Below, one piece after another: positions 9,006 through 18,338 of a stretch of DNA of 64,000 bases. This stretch comes from Lutibaculum sp963816555 (GTDB lineage: Bacteria > Pseudomonadota > Alphaproteobacteria > Rhizobiales > Tepidamorphaceae). The position numbers were made by a program, and so were the translations under genes. Within the stretch, counting starts at the first letter, position 1, and every line of letters begins with the position of its first letter. The DNA is taken from NCBI GenBank assembly GCA_963816555.1, contig CAWFLD010000003.1, positions 165,954 to 229,953 of the forward strand. Reading direction: 5' to 3'. Below the pieces are notes generated by a model. That model ran no database searches. It was not told where the DNA came from and saw nothing but the letters and a program-made list of their open reading frames with translations.

Positions 9006-9922
9006 GCCGCGCCCCCGGCGTCCGGCCGGTGGTGGGCGTGCCAGTGGCGGGCGATGTCGGCGCGGGTGGCGAACCACACGCCCTCGTGGCTCTGCGCGTG
9101 GTCGAGGAAGCGCTTCAGCGCCATCGTCCGCCCCGGCCGGCCGGCGAGGCGGCAGTGCAGGCCGATCGACATCATCTTCGGGATGCCGAGCCAGCCTTCC
9201 GCGTAGAGCTGGTCGAAGCTGTCGCGCAGATAGGCGAAGAACTGGTCGCCGGAGTTGAAGCCCTGCGGCGTGGCGAAGCGCATGTCGTTGGCGTCGAGCG
9301 TGTAGGGCACGATCAGGAACGGCCCCTCCGGCCCCTCGACCCAGTAGGGCAGGTCGTCGGCGTAGGAATCGGCGGAATAGAGGAAGCCGCCCTCCTTCAT
9401 CACGAGGTCGAGCGTGTTCTCCGAGGTGCGGCCGGTGTACCAGCCGACGGGCCGCTCGCCCGTCACCTCCTCGTGGATCCGCAGCGCCTCGCGGAGGTGC
9501 TTCCTCTCCTCCTTCTTCGACATGTCGCGGTAGTCGATCCAGCGCAGGCCGTGGCTCGCGATCTCCCAGCCGGCCTCCTTCATGGCGGCGACGGCGTCCG
9601 GGTTGCGCTGAAGCGCCATCGCCACGCCGAACACCGTCACCGGCAGCCGGCGCGCAGTTAGCTCGCGCCACAGCCGCCAGAAGCCGGCGCGGCTGCCGAA
9701 CTCGTAGATCGACTCCATGCTCATGTGGCGCTGGCCGGGCCAGGGCTGTGCGCCGACGATCTCCGACAGGAAGGCCTCGGACGCCTTGTCGCCGTGGAGG
9801 ACCGAGTTCTCGCCGCCCTCCTCGTAGTTGACGACGATCTGCACGGCGAGCCTGGCGCCGTTCGGCCAGCGCGGGTCGGGCGTCGCGCGCCCGTAGCCGA
9901 TCATGTCGCGGGGATAGCTCAT
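9002..9922 (-). CDS. puuE: Allantoinase PuuE (polysaccharide-deacetylase fold)
   Basis: Metal-independent allantoinase of the NodB/polysaccharide deacetylase fold, hydrolysing allantoin to allantoate. The 306-residue protein begins MSYPRDMIGYG and shows IVVNYEEGGENSVLHGD (about residues 30-45), ASHGLRWIDYRDM (about 125) and the ending WHAHH, all typical of PuuE rather than the amidohydrolase AllB. The frame is open further upstream, but the Met at 9922 starts the conserved protein. It is the first gene of the cluster; the 178-bp gap upstream holds an 18-bp tandem repeat and presumably the promoter. Confidence 0.94.
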   Translation of the reverse strand: MSYPRDMIGYGRATPDPRWPNGARLAVQIVVNYEEGGENSVLHGDKASEAFLSEIVGAQPWPGQRHMSMESIYEFGSRAGFWRLWRELTARRLPVTVFGVAMALQRNPDAVAAMKEAGWEIASHGLRWIDYRDMSKKEERKHLREALRIHEEVTGERPVGWYTGRTSENTLDLVMKEGGFLYSADSYADDLPYWVEGPEGPFLIVPYTLDANDMRFATPQGFNSGDQFFAYLRDSFDQLYAEGWLGIPKMMSIGLHCRLAGRPGRTMALKRFLDHAQSHEGVWFATRADIARHWHAHHRPDAGGAA

Positions 9923-10016
9923 GGCACTCACGCAAGGGGATGCGGACGGCGCGGGGTGCGCCGCCCGGCGGAGCCTCAACCGATACCAGCCGGCGGCCCG
10001 CCCGGCCAAGCCCCGG

Positions 10017-10070
10017 CTTCTGGCCGGGCCTCGCCTTCTGGCCAGGCCCCGCCTTCTGCCCAGGCCTCGC
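10017..10070. repeat. 18-bp tandem repeat, three copies
   Basis: Three adjacent 18-bp units of the form CTTCTGGCCGGGCCTCGC with one to three differences, followed by a partial fourth. They lie between puuE and the M29 aminopeptidase, both on the minus strand, so in the presumed leader of the purine operon. No protein-coding reason for the periodicity was found. Confidence 0.7.
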
Positions 10071-10100
10071 CTTGCGGCGCGGACGCGGCAGCGCGTGGCG

Positions 10101-11357
10101 TCAGGCCCACTCGCCCTGCCGGAACACGGGCTCGCGCCGGCCGTCCTCGTGGACGCCGTCGATGTCGAGCGCGCCGGAGCCGATCATCCAGTCGACATGG
10201 ATGAAGCTCCGGTTGCCGCCCTGCGCGACGATCTGCTCCTCGGTCAGCGTGTCGCCGCCGACGAAGCACTTCGAGTAGCACTGGCCCAGCGCGATGTGGC
10301 AGGCGGCGTTCTCGTCGAACAGCGTGTTGTAGAACAGGAGCCCGCTCTGGGAGATCGGCGAGCTGTGCGGCACGAGCGCCACCTCGCCGAGGCGCCGCGC
10401 GCCCTCGTCGGTGTCGATGAGCTCCTTGAGGATGTCGCCGCCGCGCGAGGCGCTGGCCGAGACGATGCGGCCGCCCTCGAAGCGCACCTCGATGTCCTCG
10501 ATCAGGCTGCCCTGGTGGGAGAGCGGCTTCGTCGACCTGACGTGCCCCTCCACGCGCTGCGCGTGCGGCGTGGTGAACACCTCCTCGGTCGGGATGTTGG
10601 GGTTGCAGGTGATGCCGTTGCGCGCCTTCGAGGCGCCGCCCATCCACTCGTGCCCGTCGGCGAGGCCGATGGTGAGGTCCGTGCCGGGCCCGGTGTAGTG
10701 CAGCGCGTGGAACCGGCGCTCGTTGAGCCACGCCGCGCGGGAGCGCAGCTCGGCGTTGTGGCGCTCCCAGTTCGCCACGGCGTCCTCGCCGTCGACGCGC
10801 GAGGCGGTGAAGATCGCGTCGGCGAGCCGCACCACCGCCTCGTCCTCCGGCAGGTCGGGGAAGACGCGGCGCGCCCAGCCGGCGCTGGGGAAGGCGACGA
10901 TGTTCCAGTTGATGTCGAAGGCGGTGATGCGGTCGCGCGCAGGTCCGTAGGCGATCGCGTTCGCCTTGCTGGCGCGGCTGACCTTCGCGGGGTCCTGCTC
11001 CGACAGCAGCATCGGGTCGCCGCCGGCCACGGCGAGCCGCGCCGTGTTCTCCGAGAACGCCTTGGCCATGCCCTCGTAGAGCCAGCCGGCCGCCTTGTCG
11101 AAGCTCTCGTCGCGGGCGTGGACGTAGCGGGCGAGCGTCGTCTCCTCGTCCGACAGGATCGGCGTCACGATCCCCGCGCCGGCCTCGTAGGCGTGCACCG
11201 CGATGCGGCGGACGAGCGGCAGCGCGGTGACCGGCGCGGTCATCATCAGGTCCTGCCCCGGCTGCAGCTGCAGGCCGACCTTGACGGCGATCTCGGCCAG
11301 CCGGTCGACCTTGCGCTCGTCTATCCCGGGGAGCGCGCGCGTGTCGTGGACGTTCAT
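10101..11357 (-). CDS. Aminopeptidase, M29 (thermophilic aminopeptidase) family
   Basis: A dinuclear-metal peptidase of 418 residues removing N-terminal residues from peptides in the cytoplasm. Family features are PNIPTEEVFTTPHAQRVEG (about residues 250-270), with Glu and His ligands; VALVPHSSPIS; YNTLFDENAACHIALG; and GNRSFIHVDWMIGS near the C-terminus, with the last His/Asp ligands. The ATG at 11357 is chosen over upstream possibilities because it opens the conserved domain. It is on the same strand as the purine genes but separated by 178 bp, and may be independent. Confidence 0.93.
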   Translation of the reverse strand: MNVHDTRALPGIDERKVDRLAEIAVKVGLQLQPGQDLMMTAPVTALPLVRRIAVHAYEAGAGIVTPILSDEETTLARYVHARDESFDKAAGWLYEGMAKAFSENTARLAVAGGDPMLLSEQDPAKVSRASKANAIAYGPARDRITAFDINWNIVAFPSAGWARRVFPDLPEDEAVVRLADAIFTASRVDGEDAVANWERHNAELRSRAAWLNERRFHALHYTGPGTDLTIGLADGHEWMGGASKARNGITCNPNIPTEEVFTTPHAQRVEGHVRSTKPLSHQGSLIEDIEVRFEGGRIVSASASRGGDILKELIDTDEGARRLGEVALVPHSSPISQSGLLFYNTLFDENAACHIALGQCYSKCFVGGDTLTEEQIVAQGGNRSFIHVDWMIGSGALDIDGVHEDGRREPVFRQGEWA

Positions 11358-11597
11358 CGGATCCTGCCTTTTCTCGCCATTGCACCGGACGGAGGCGACC
11401 ATATCAGCGGCCGCGGCAGGTTCAACACGGCCGCCGCGGGCAGCGATCCCTCCGCCCCCGCAATCCGGCGCCCAGCCCGGCCAGATCGGCGGGGGCGGTT
11501 TCATCTCGCCGCGGAAGGCCTACTTGTTGGAGGAGCGGCGCCCGGCGCCGCCGCATGAACCCGAGCGTCGCAAAGACAGGAGGCCCCGATCAGCAAC

Positions 11598-12218
11598 ATG
11601 TCCGATACAAAGCCGATTCTCGACCGCGTCTACGGCATGGACGGCAAGCCCGAGGAAAGCCGCGAGGTCTATGCCGAGTGGGCGGAAGGCTACGACCGGG
11701 ACACGGCCGGCTTCGGCTATGTCGGCCCGGCCCTGGTGGCCGACAAGCTCGCCGAGCTCCTGCCGCCGACGGCGAAGGTCCTCGACGCCGGCTGCGGCAC
11801 GGGCCTCGTCGGCGAGAAGCTGGCGGAGCACGGCTTCACGGCGCTCGACGGCAACGACGTCTCGCCCGACATGCTGGAGGTCGCGCGCCAGAAGGGTGTC
11901 TACCGCGACCTCGTCGAGGCCGACCTGACGCGCCCGCTCGACGTCGCCGACGGCAGCTATGACGGCGTGGTCTGCGCCGGCGTCTTCACGAGCGGCCATG
12001 TCGGTCCGCAGGGCCTCGACGAATTGCTGCGCGTCGTGAAGGCCGGCGGCCCGGTCGTCGTGACGGTGCACGAGCTGGTCTGGGAGCGCGACGGGTATCC
12101 CGCCCGTTTCAAGGCGCTCGAGACGAGCGGCCGCGCCAGGATCCGCGAGGCCGCCGTCGCGCCCTACCACGAGAACGAAGGCTACGAGTGCCGGCTCTGC
12201 GTGCTCGAGGCCCTTTAG
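11598..12218 (+). CDS. Class I SAM-dependent methyltransferase
   Basis: A 206-residue methyltransferase with SAM motif I as VLDAGCGTGLVGEKLA (about residues 62-77), acidic motif II in DGNDVSPDMLEVA, and DGVVCAGVFTSGHVG in the motif IV region. This arrangement resembles the small WBSCR27-like methyltransferases. The substrate is unknown. An AGGAGG lies about 13 nt before the ATG. Neighbours give no clear pathway: it is divergent from the aminopeptidase and upstream of pcp. Confidence 0.85.
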   Translation: MSDTKPILDRVYGMDGKPEESREVYAEWAEGYDRDTAGFGYVGPALVADKLAELLPPTAKVLDAGCGTGLVGEKLAEHGFTALDGNDVSPDMLEVARQKGVYRDLVEADLTRPLDVADGSYDGVVCAGVFTSGHVGPQGLDELLRVVKAGGPVVVTVHELVWERDGYPARFKALETSGRARIREAAVAPYHENEGYECRLCVLEAL

Positions 12219-12407
12219 GCCGGGCGTTCCGGAAGGACTCCCCGCGAGCGGCGTCGCCTTTCGAGGGCGTGAGGGTTTCTCACGGCCGTCGTCGCTGCGA
12301 CCCGTCCCCGACGGCGGACGTGCCCGTTTTCTCCGACCGATCGTGGTTGGCGCGGCTCCGCGGATCCTGCTAGCAAGGGGAAGCAGAGTTCGAGGACGTG
12401 CAGGTCG

Positions 12408-13058
12408 ATGCTCATCACGGGATTCGAGGGGTATGGCGGCCGCGGCATCAACCCGTCCCAGGAGATCGTGCGCGCCCTCGACGGCACCACGATCGGCGGC
12501 GCAACGGTCGTCGGGCGTGTCCTGCCGGTGGAGCATGCGCCGCTGCGGCGGGCCGTGCGCGACCTCGTCGAGGAGCTGCGGCCGCCGGGCGTGATCTGCC
12601 TCGGCCTGTGGCCGGGCGAGCCGGTGATCCGCCTCGAGCGCCTCGCGGTGAACCTGCACGACTTCGAGATACCGGACAATGTCGGGGAGCGGCTCGAGGG
12701 CGAGATCGTGCCGGGCGCCGTCGCGGCCCGCATGGCGACGCTGCCGGTCGGCGAGATCCGCGACCGGCTGCTTGCCGCGGGCATACCGGCGCGCCTGTCC
12801 TCGAGCGCCGGCAACTTCCTGTGCAACGCGGTCCTCTACCACGTCCTGACGGCTCTCGAAGAGGTGGGGCACGCCGTGCCGTGCGGCTTCGTCCACGTTC
12901 CCTACCTGCCGCGGCAGGTCGCCGAGCTGATCGCCGCCGAGCGCGAGGCGGGGCGTCTCGAGCTCCATCAGCGCGCGGACCTCGCGTCCATGTCGCTCGA
13001 CCTGATGGTCGAGGCCGTCCGGGTCGCCGTCGAGACCACGCTGGAGAGCGCCCGTTGA
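12408..13058 (+). CDS. pcp: Pyrrolidone-carboxylate (pyroglutamyl) peptidase
   Basis: Cysteine peptidase of family C15 that removes N-terminal pyroglutamate from peptides. In its 216 residues the catalytic triad is visible: Glu in IRLERLAVN (about residue 78), Cys in SAGNFLCNAVLYH (about 143), His in GFVHVPYLPRQ (about 165). No signal peptide, so cytoplasmic. Its TGA stop overlaps the TTG start of the following ABC ATPase, so the two are likely translated together. Coupling with an importer suggests that its substrate enters through that transporter, which is inference. Confidence 0.9.
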   Translation: MLITGFEGYGGRGINPSQEIVRALDGTTIGGATVVGRVLPVEHAPLRRAVRDLVEELRPPGVICLGLWPGEPVIRLERLAVNLHDFEIPDNVGERLEGEIVPGAVAARMATLPVGEIRDRLLAAGIPARLSSSAGNFLCNAVLYHVLTALEEVGHAVPCGFVHVPYLPRQVAELIAAEREAGRLELHQRADLASMSLDLMVEAVRVAVETTLESAR

Positions 13059-14137
13059 GCGACACCATCCTCAGGCTTCAGGGCATCGAGAAGCGCTTCG
13101 GGCAGACGGTCACGGCGCGGGACATCTCGATCGACTTCCGGCGCGGCGAGTTCTTCACGCTGCTCGGGCCCTCCGGGTCGGGCAAATCGACCATCCTGCG
13201 CATCATCGCCGGCCTCGAGACGAGCGACGCCGGCCAGGTCCTCATCGACGGTGAGGACGTGACGCGGCTGCCGCCGTGGAGCCGCGGCCTCGGCATGGTG
13301 TTCCAGTCCTACGCCAACTTCCCGCACATGAGCGTCGGGCAGAACGTCGCCTACGGCCTGAGGCGCGGACGGCTGTCGGCGGGGGAGCGCCGGGCGCGGG
13401 TCGAGGAACTGCTGGCGCTCGTCGGGCTGTCGGGCTTCGAGGAGCGACGCGTGACGCAGCTTTCGGGCGGCGAGCAGCAGCGCGTGGCGATCGCCCGGGC
13501 GCTGGCGCCGCGGCCGCGCATCCTGCTGCTCGACGAGCCGCTCTCGGCCCTCGACGAGAAGATCCGCCGCGAGATGCAGGAGGAGCTGAGCAACATCCAG
13601 CGGGAGACCGGCACGACCTTCGTCTACGTCACGCACGACCAGGAGGAGGCGCTGACGATGTCGGACCGCATCGCGGTGCTCCATCGCGGCGACTGCGTCC
13701 AGTGCGACGAGCCGCACGCCATCTTCCGCAGGCCGCGCACCCGCTTCGTGGCGGAGTTCTTCCGCGGCTGCAACGTGGTCGAGGGGGAGGTGCGCGGCGG
13801 CGGGGCCTCGGCGGAGGTCGAGATCGCGGGCCAGCGGTTTCCTCTCGGGACCGACGCGCCGGCGGGCCCGCGCGCGCTCGCGATCCGCGGCGAGGACGTC
13901 CGCATCGGCGAGATGGTGGGAGAGGGCGAGGTGGCGCTGCAAGGCGAGCTTCAGTCCGTCACCTATCGCGGCGTCTACACCGACTACCGCGTGCGGCTCG
14001 ACGACGGCCAGGTCATCTCGGCGATGCTGGGCCGCGACCTGAGCCTTCAGCCCGGCACCCGGACGCGCGTCGGCTTCGCGCCCTCCGCCGTCATCCTGCT
14101 CGAGGACGACGAGCCCGCGCGGCGCAGCGCGGCCTGA
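13055..14137 (+). CDS. ABC transporter ATP-binding protein, polyamine (PotA)-type
   Basis: ATPase of 360 residues energising an importer. It has Walker A GPSGSGKST (about residue 37), Q-loop in MVFQSYANFPHMSV, signature LSGGEQQR, Walker B ILLLDEPLSALD, the switch His in YVTHDQEEALTMSD, and a C-terminal TOBE-like domain from about residue 270. The best start is TTG at 13055, overlapping the pcp stop; no in-frame ATG fits the domain start. Its partner permeases and binding protein lie convergently on the other strand (14148-16963). Confidence 0.9.
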   Translation: MSDTILRLQGIEKRFGQTVTARDISIDFRRGEFFTLLGPSGSGKSTILRIIAGLETSDAGQVLIDGEDVTRLPPWSRGLGMVFQSYANFPHMSVGQNVAYGLRRGRLSAGERRARVEELLALVGLSGFEERRVTQLSGGEQQRVAIARALAPRPRILLLDEPLSALDEKIRREMQEELSNIQRETGTTFVYVTHDQEEALTMSDRIAVLHRGDCVQCDEPHAIFRRPRTRFVAEFFRGCNVVEGEVRGGGASAEVEIAGQRFPLGTDAPAGPRALAIRGEDVRIGEMVGEGEVALQGELQSVTYRGVYTDYRVRLDDGQVISAMLGRDLSLQPGTRTRVGFAPSAVILLEDDEPARRSAA

Positions 14138-14147
14138 CCGCGAGCGC

Positions 14148-14927
14148 TCAGGCGCCGCGCCCGCGCCGCCAGTCGATCACCGCGAGCATCGCGAGCAGCG
14201 CCAGCGTCGCGACGATCATGACCGTCATCAGCGCGAAGAGCTCGGGCGACAGGCCGACCTGCTGGTATTGCGACCACAGGTAGGTCTGCAGCGTGTTGTG
14301 CCCGCCCTGCACGATCGAGGTGCGGATCGTCTCGTTGAAGGACAGGATCAGCGAGAAGATCGCGGCGCCGAGGATGCCCTGGTAGATCTGCGGCAGCTCG
14401 ACCTCGAAGAAGGCCTGCAGCCGGTTCGCCCCGCACAGATGGGCGGCCTCGAGATAGATCGGGTCGAAGCCCGCCATCACCGTCAGCAGGATCAGGAAGG
14501 CGAAGGGCAGGGCCCAGATCACCTGCACGGCGATGATCGTCAGGAGCGACGGCGGCACGCCGAGGAGCTTGAAGAACAGCGCCGTGGCGAGGCCCATCGA
14601 GATGCCGGGCACGAAGAGCGGGATCAGCACGATCGAGATGATGACCCGCGGGATCCGCCAGACCCGCACCGCCTCGGCGAGGAGCAGGGCGAGCAGCGGG
14701 GTGACGACCGCCACGGCGAGCCCGACGACGAACGAGGTCCATGCCGACGCCGTCAGCCTCTGGTCGGCGAGGATCGCGGCGTAGTGGGCGAACGTCCCGT
14801 CGCCGGGGGCGACGCCGGAGAAGGACTTGATCGCCGGCGGCACGAGCGGCGCGTAGAGGAACACGACCGCGACGAGGACGAAGGCCCACATCGCGAGGTT
14901 CGTCGCGCGTCTTCCGAGCATGCTCAT
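14148..14927 (-). CDS. ABC transporter permease (PotC-like)
   Basis: Inner-membrane permease, 259 aa, with six predicted membrane segments beginning with MWAFVLVAVVFLYAPLV. The cytoplasmic EAA loop is YLEAAHLCGANRLQAFFEVELPQ (split here as YLEAAHLCGA then the conserved LP), where the ATPase docks. It follows the first permease with an ATGA overlap (14924-14927) and ends 10 bp from the end of the convergent ATPase gene. Together with its neighbours it forms a spermidine/putrescine-type importer. Confidence 0.9.
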   Translation of the reverse strand: MSMLGRRATNLAMWAFVLVAVVFLYAPLVPPAIKSFSGVAPGDGTFAHYAAILADQRLTASAWTSFVVGLAVAVVTPLLALLLAEAVRVWRIPRVIISIVLIPLFVPGISMGLATALFFKLLGVPPSLLTIIAVQVIWALPFAFLILLTVMAGFDPIYLEAAHLCGANRLQAFFEVELPQIYQGILGAAIFSLILSFNETIRTSIVQGGHNTLQTYLWSQYQQVGLSPELFALMTVMIVATLALLAMLAVIDWRRGRGA

Positions 14928-15799
14928 CGCCGGCCCAGGACCTTCCCGAGGAACAGGCGGAGGTCGAAGAACCCGTACCAGAGCCCCATGAGGACGAGCA
15001 TCAGCCCGGTGGCGACCGAGGCGACGGCGGCGGCGAGGGGATAGTTCAGCACGTTGAGCGCGCTCTGGATCGCGTTGCCGAGAAGCTGGTAGCCGGTGCC
15101 GCCGAGGATGAGCGAGACGGCCACCTCGCCGAACGCCCCGACGAAGCCGAAGATCGCCGCCGCGAAGACGCCCGGCAGCGAGAGCGGCAGCGTCACCCGC
15201 AGGAAGGTGCGCCAGGGCGGCTCGCCGGCCATCCAGCTCGCCTCGACGAGCCGGTCGTCGATCCCGGCCAGCGACAGCCAGATCGGGAAGATCATGAACG
15301 GCATGTAGGCCGTGACGAGGCCGAGATAGACGGCGAAGTCGGAGAAGAGCAGCCAGTCGACGGGGGTGGAGACGACGCCGAGGTCGACGAGCGCCGTGTT
15401 GACCGGGCCGGTGCGGGCGAGGAGGTCGGACCACGCGAAGGTCCGCACGATGTAGTTCACGAGGAACGGCACCGCGAAGACGAACAGGACCGGCCGCACG
15501 AGGCTCGTCTTCACCCGCTTGGCGACGACATAGGCGATGGCGTAGGCGAGCACGAGCATGATCGCCGTCGACGTCACCGCCACCCAAAGGCTGCGCAGCA
15601 GGATCTCCAGGCGGACGCCGGAGAAGAACGCCGCGTAGTTCTCGAGGCTCAGCGCCGGGGCCATCGAGAACCCCTTCTTCTGCCAGAAGCTGATGACCGT
15701 CGTCATGGCGAGGGGGCCGACGATGAGGGCGGTCACGGCGGCGAGCGGCAGTCCGAGGACCGCCGCCTGCACCAACCTGCCCCGGACGCTCCGCTGCAT
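14924..15799 (-). CDS. ABC transporter permease (PotB-like)
   Basis: First permease of the pair, 291 aa. A short cytoplasmic N-terminus (MQRSVRGRLVQ) precedes the first membrane segment; the EAA loop reads VEASWMAGEPPWRTFLRVTLP, broken by the conserved A-G-P. Six segments are predicted, as in PotB. It lies 3 bp downstream of the substrate-binding protein gene and overlaps the second permease. Together they make a heterodimeric channel. Confidence 0.9.
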   Translation of the reverse strand: MQRSVRGRLVQAAVLGLPLAAVTALIVGPLAMTTVISFWQKKGFSMAPALSLENYAAFFSGVRLEILLRSLWVAVTSTAIMLVLAYAIAYVVAKRVKTSLVRPVLFVFAVPFLVNYIVRTFAWSDLLARTGPVNTALVDLGVVSTPVDWLLFSDFAVYLGLVTAYMPFMIFPIWLSLAGIDDRLVEASWMAGEPPWRTFLRVTLPLSLPGVFAAAIFGFVGAFGEVAVSLILGGTGYQLLGNAIQSALNVLNYPLAAAVASVATGLMLVLMGLWYGFFDLRLFLGKVLGRR

Positions 15800-15802
15800 C
15801 GC

Positions 15803-16963
15803 TCAGGCCGCCTTGAAGCGCTGCCACTGCTCCTCGTACGCGTCGACATTGGTCGGCCAGCGGTTCTGCCAGGTGCCGCCCTTCTGGAACTTCGCCTTCA
15901 CGCCCTCGGTGATCTCGGCGATGCGTCTGGCCTCCTCCTCGGAGAACTCGTCCGGGTGGGCCTTGGCGTAGTCCGGCGCCTGCGGGTTCGTCATGTAGCC
16001 GCGCAGCAGGGTGATCTTGGCGCCGTACCAGCCGCCGAGCATGAAGTTCAGGAGGTCGTAGGCGCCCTGCTTCTGCTCGTCGCTCATCTGCGGGTTGTTC
16101 ACGAGATAGGCGGCCATCGCCCAGAGAAGGTAGCCTTCCTTCGGGTCGGCGTAGACGGCGTTCGCGCCCTTGTCGTTCGCCGCGAACACCATCGGCTCCC
16201 AGCAGTCCATGACGTGGACCTCCTTGGAGGTGAGCAGCGAGACGGCCTGCTCGAAGCTCGACCAGATGACGCGGAACTGGCCCGCCTTCTTCTGCTCGAT
16301 CAGGAAGTCGACGACGGTCTTGATCTCCTCCGGCGTCATGTTGGCGGGATCGGCGATCTTGGCCTGGCCCGAGGCGTTGAGGAACAGCGCCGTCTTCTGG
16401 CCGGCGGTGGTGTAGTTGTCTTCCAGCGCGACATAGCCCTTGAACTTCGGGTCGAACAGCGCGCCGTAGGAATCGAGCTTGCCGGTCTCGTCCGGCAGGT
16501 AGGCGAAGGAATCGCCCTGCAGCACGGTCGGCACGCCGTAGATCGTCCCGTCGAAGCCGATGAAGTCGAAGCCCGGCGTGCCCTCGCCGAGGAAGCTCTC
16601 GATGAAGCCGTCCTTCTGCCAGTTCGGCATCTTCGAGGTGTCGATCTTCTGGATCAGGTCGTTCTGGACGAGCGGCTTCTGCATTCCGCCGACGATGTTG
16701 ATGATCTGGAAGGTCGACATGCCGCCGCCGGCGAGAAGCTGGTTCACCACGGCGGACGGGGCGTTGCCGATCGAGACGAGGTTGACGCTGCCATCCTTGA
16801 ACTTCGACCAGTCGCCCGGGTCGCCGACGCCGATGTCGGCCATCGTCACCGTCGTGGCCGCATGCGCCCTGCGCGACGTGAGAAGCGCCGGCGCGGAAAC
16901 GGCCGCGAGGCCGGCGCCGAAGGACGCCTTGAGGAAGGTCCGTCGAGAGCTGTCGTGCGTCAT
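15803..16963 (-). CDS. ABC transporter substrate-binding protein, Tat-exported, polyamine-type
   Basis: Extracellular solute-binding protein (family 1/PotD-like), 386 aa. A twin-arginine signal is clear: SSRRTFLKA, then a hydrophobic stretch and an AHA cleavage site near residue 37, so it probably folds before export. Later features include GTIYGVPTVLQGDSFAYLP and MDCWEPMVFAANDKG, with aromatic residues that line such binding pockets. It is the first gene of the minus-strand importer operon. Substrate uncertain: polyamine, amino acid or a pyroglutamyl compound given the pcp link. Confidence 0.88.
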   Translation of the reverse strand: MTHDSSRRTFLKASFGAGLAAVSAPALLTSRRAHAATTVTMADIGVGDPGDWSKFKDGSVNLVSIGNAPSAVVNQLLAGGGMSTFQIINIVGGMQKPLVQNDLIQKIDTSKMPNWQKDGFIESFLGEGTPGFDFIGFDGTIYGVPTVLQGDSFAYLPDETGKLDSYGALFDPKFKGYVALEDNYTTAGQKTALFLNASGQAKIADPANMTPEEIKTVVDFLIEQKKAGQFRVIWSSFEQAVSLLTSKEVHVMDCWEPMVFAANDKGANAVYADPKEGYLLWAMAAYLVNNPQMSDEQKQGAYDLLNFMLGGWYGAKITLLRGYMTNPQAPDYAKAHPDEFSEEEARRIAEITEGVKAKFQKGGTWQNRWPTNVDAYEEQWQRFKAA

Positions 16964-17312
16964 AGGAGTGTTCCCTCTTGTTGTGTCTTGACCAGGACCG
17001 CCTGGGCCGTCCGCGTCGCTGTCCCGAACGGCAGCCGGGCACGCGCAGCGCACGCCGCGTCCCGCCGGGTACCTGTCCGTCAGGCCGCTTCCCGGACCTC
17101 TCTCCGGACGTCCCGTCTCCGAAACCGGTCCCTGTTCGCGGATCATGCAGCGCCGCGCCAGGGGGAAGGCCGGTGGCGCGTCCCGCTCGACCACGATGAT
17201 GGTGATGTCGCCGTCCGCGCCGATCTTCACCGTCGGGCGCCGAATCCGCAAGCGGCTTCGGGATCTCGCAGCCATGAACGGGGGAACCGGGCGCGGAGGG
17301 GCCGCTTCGGTC
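16964..17312. other. Intergenic stretch, nothing recognised
   Basis: About 350 bases between the MetF-like gene stop and the substrate-binding protein start, both on the minus strand. It should hold the promoter of the importer operon. I see no convincing coding sequence, RNA gene or strong palindrome. Confidence 0.5.
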
Positions 17313-18338
17313 CTAGACGCGTCCCGTGGCTTGCGGAGCCTCTGCCCGGCTCCGCTCCGGGACCCGCCCCTGCAGCACGCCCGATTCCGCGACGATCTCC
17401 GAGACCTGGTGCTCGCGGCGGTAGGCCATGACGTGGACCCCGGCGACGCCGCGGATCTCGCGGATCTGCTGGATGAGCTCGATGCAGAGGCGCTTGCCTT
17501 CCTCGGCCGGGTTCGCGGCCTTCTCGATCCGCTCGATCACCGCGTCGGGGATGTGTATCCCCGGGACGTTCGAGCGCATCCAGCGCGCCGCCCTGGCGGA
17601 GGCGAGGGGGCCGACGCCGGCCAGGATGAACACGCGGCCCTCGAGCCCCAGGTCGCGCACGCGCGCCATGAAGCGCTCGAACACCGGCACGTCGAAGATG
17701 TAGTTCGTCTGGATGAAGTCGGCGCCGGCCTCGACCTTCTTCGCCAGCCGCTCGGGCCGCCAGTCGAGCGGCGGGATGCAGGGGTTCTCGGCCGCGCCCA
17801 GGAACATCCGCGGCGGGCGGGTGATGCGGCGGCCGGAGAGGAACATGCCCTCGTCGCGCATGGTCCGGATCGTGCGCAGGAGCGAGAGCGAGTCGAGGTC
17901 GAAGACCGGCCGCGCGCCCGGCTGGTCGCCGACGCCGACGCCGTCCCCGGTCAGGCAGAGCACGTTGCGCACCCCCATCGCCGCGGCGCCGAGGACGTCG
18001 CCCTGGATGGCGATCCGGTTCCTGTCGCGGCAGGAGATCTGGTAGATCGTGCCGTAGCCCGCGCGCGTCAGCAGCGCGCAGATGCCGATCGACGACATGT
18101 GGCAGTGGGCGCCGGAGGCGTCGGTCGCGTTGATCGCGTCGGCCACGTCGACGAGCGGCCGCGCCGCCTCGAACACGTCGGCCGGGTCGGCGCTGTCCGG
18201 CGGGTTCAGCTCGGCGGTCACCGCGAAGTCGCCCCGGCGCAGCACCCGCTCGAGCCGGCTGCCCGAGACGTGGCCGGGCGGCGGCTCGTCGTAGACGGGC
18301 AGCCAGGGCGGGAACTCCAGCCGCTCGTCGCCGCTCAT
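17313..18338 (-). CDS. Methylenetetrahydrofolate reductase-like protein (MetF family)
   Basis: A 341-residue MTHFR TIM-barrel protein. It shows FAVTAELNPPDSADP near residue 40 with the catalytic-type Glu, NVLCLTGDGVGVG near 125 (folate/FAD region) and ADFIQTNYIFD near 220. The last ~30 residues diverge from MetF. It interconverts methylene- and methyl-THF in the family; here the gene overlaps (ATGA at 18335-18338) a partner with the MTHFR C-terminal cysteine domain, an arrangement seen in one-carbon and demethylation gene sets rather than in methionine biosynthesis alone. Confidence 0.88.
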   Translation of the reverse strand: MSGDERLEFPPWLPVYDEPPPGHVSGSRLERVLRRGDFAVTAELNPPDSADPADVFEAARPLVDVADAINATDASGAHCHMSSIGICALLTRAGYGTIYQISCRDRNRIAIQGDVLGAAAMGVRNVLCLTGDGVGVGDQPGARPVFDLDSLSLLRTIRTMRDEGMFLSGRRITRPPRMFLGAAENPCIPPLDWRPERLAKKVEAGADFIQTNYIFDVPVFERFMARVRDLGLEGRVFILAGVGPLASARAARWMRSNVPGIHIPDAVIERIEKAANPAEEGKRLCIELIQQIREIRGVAGVHVMAYRREHQVSEIVAESGVLQGRVPERSRAEAPQATGRV

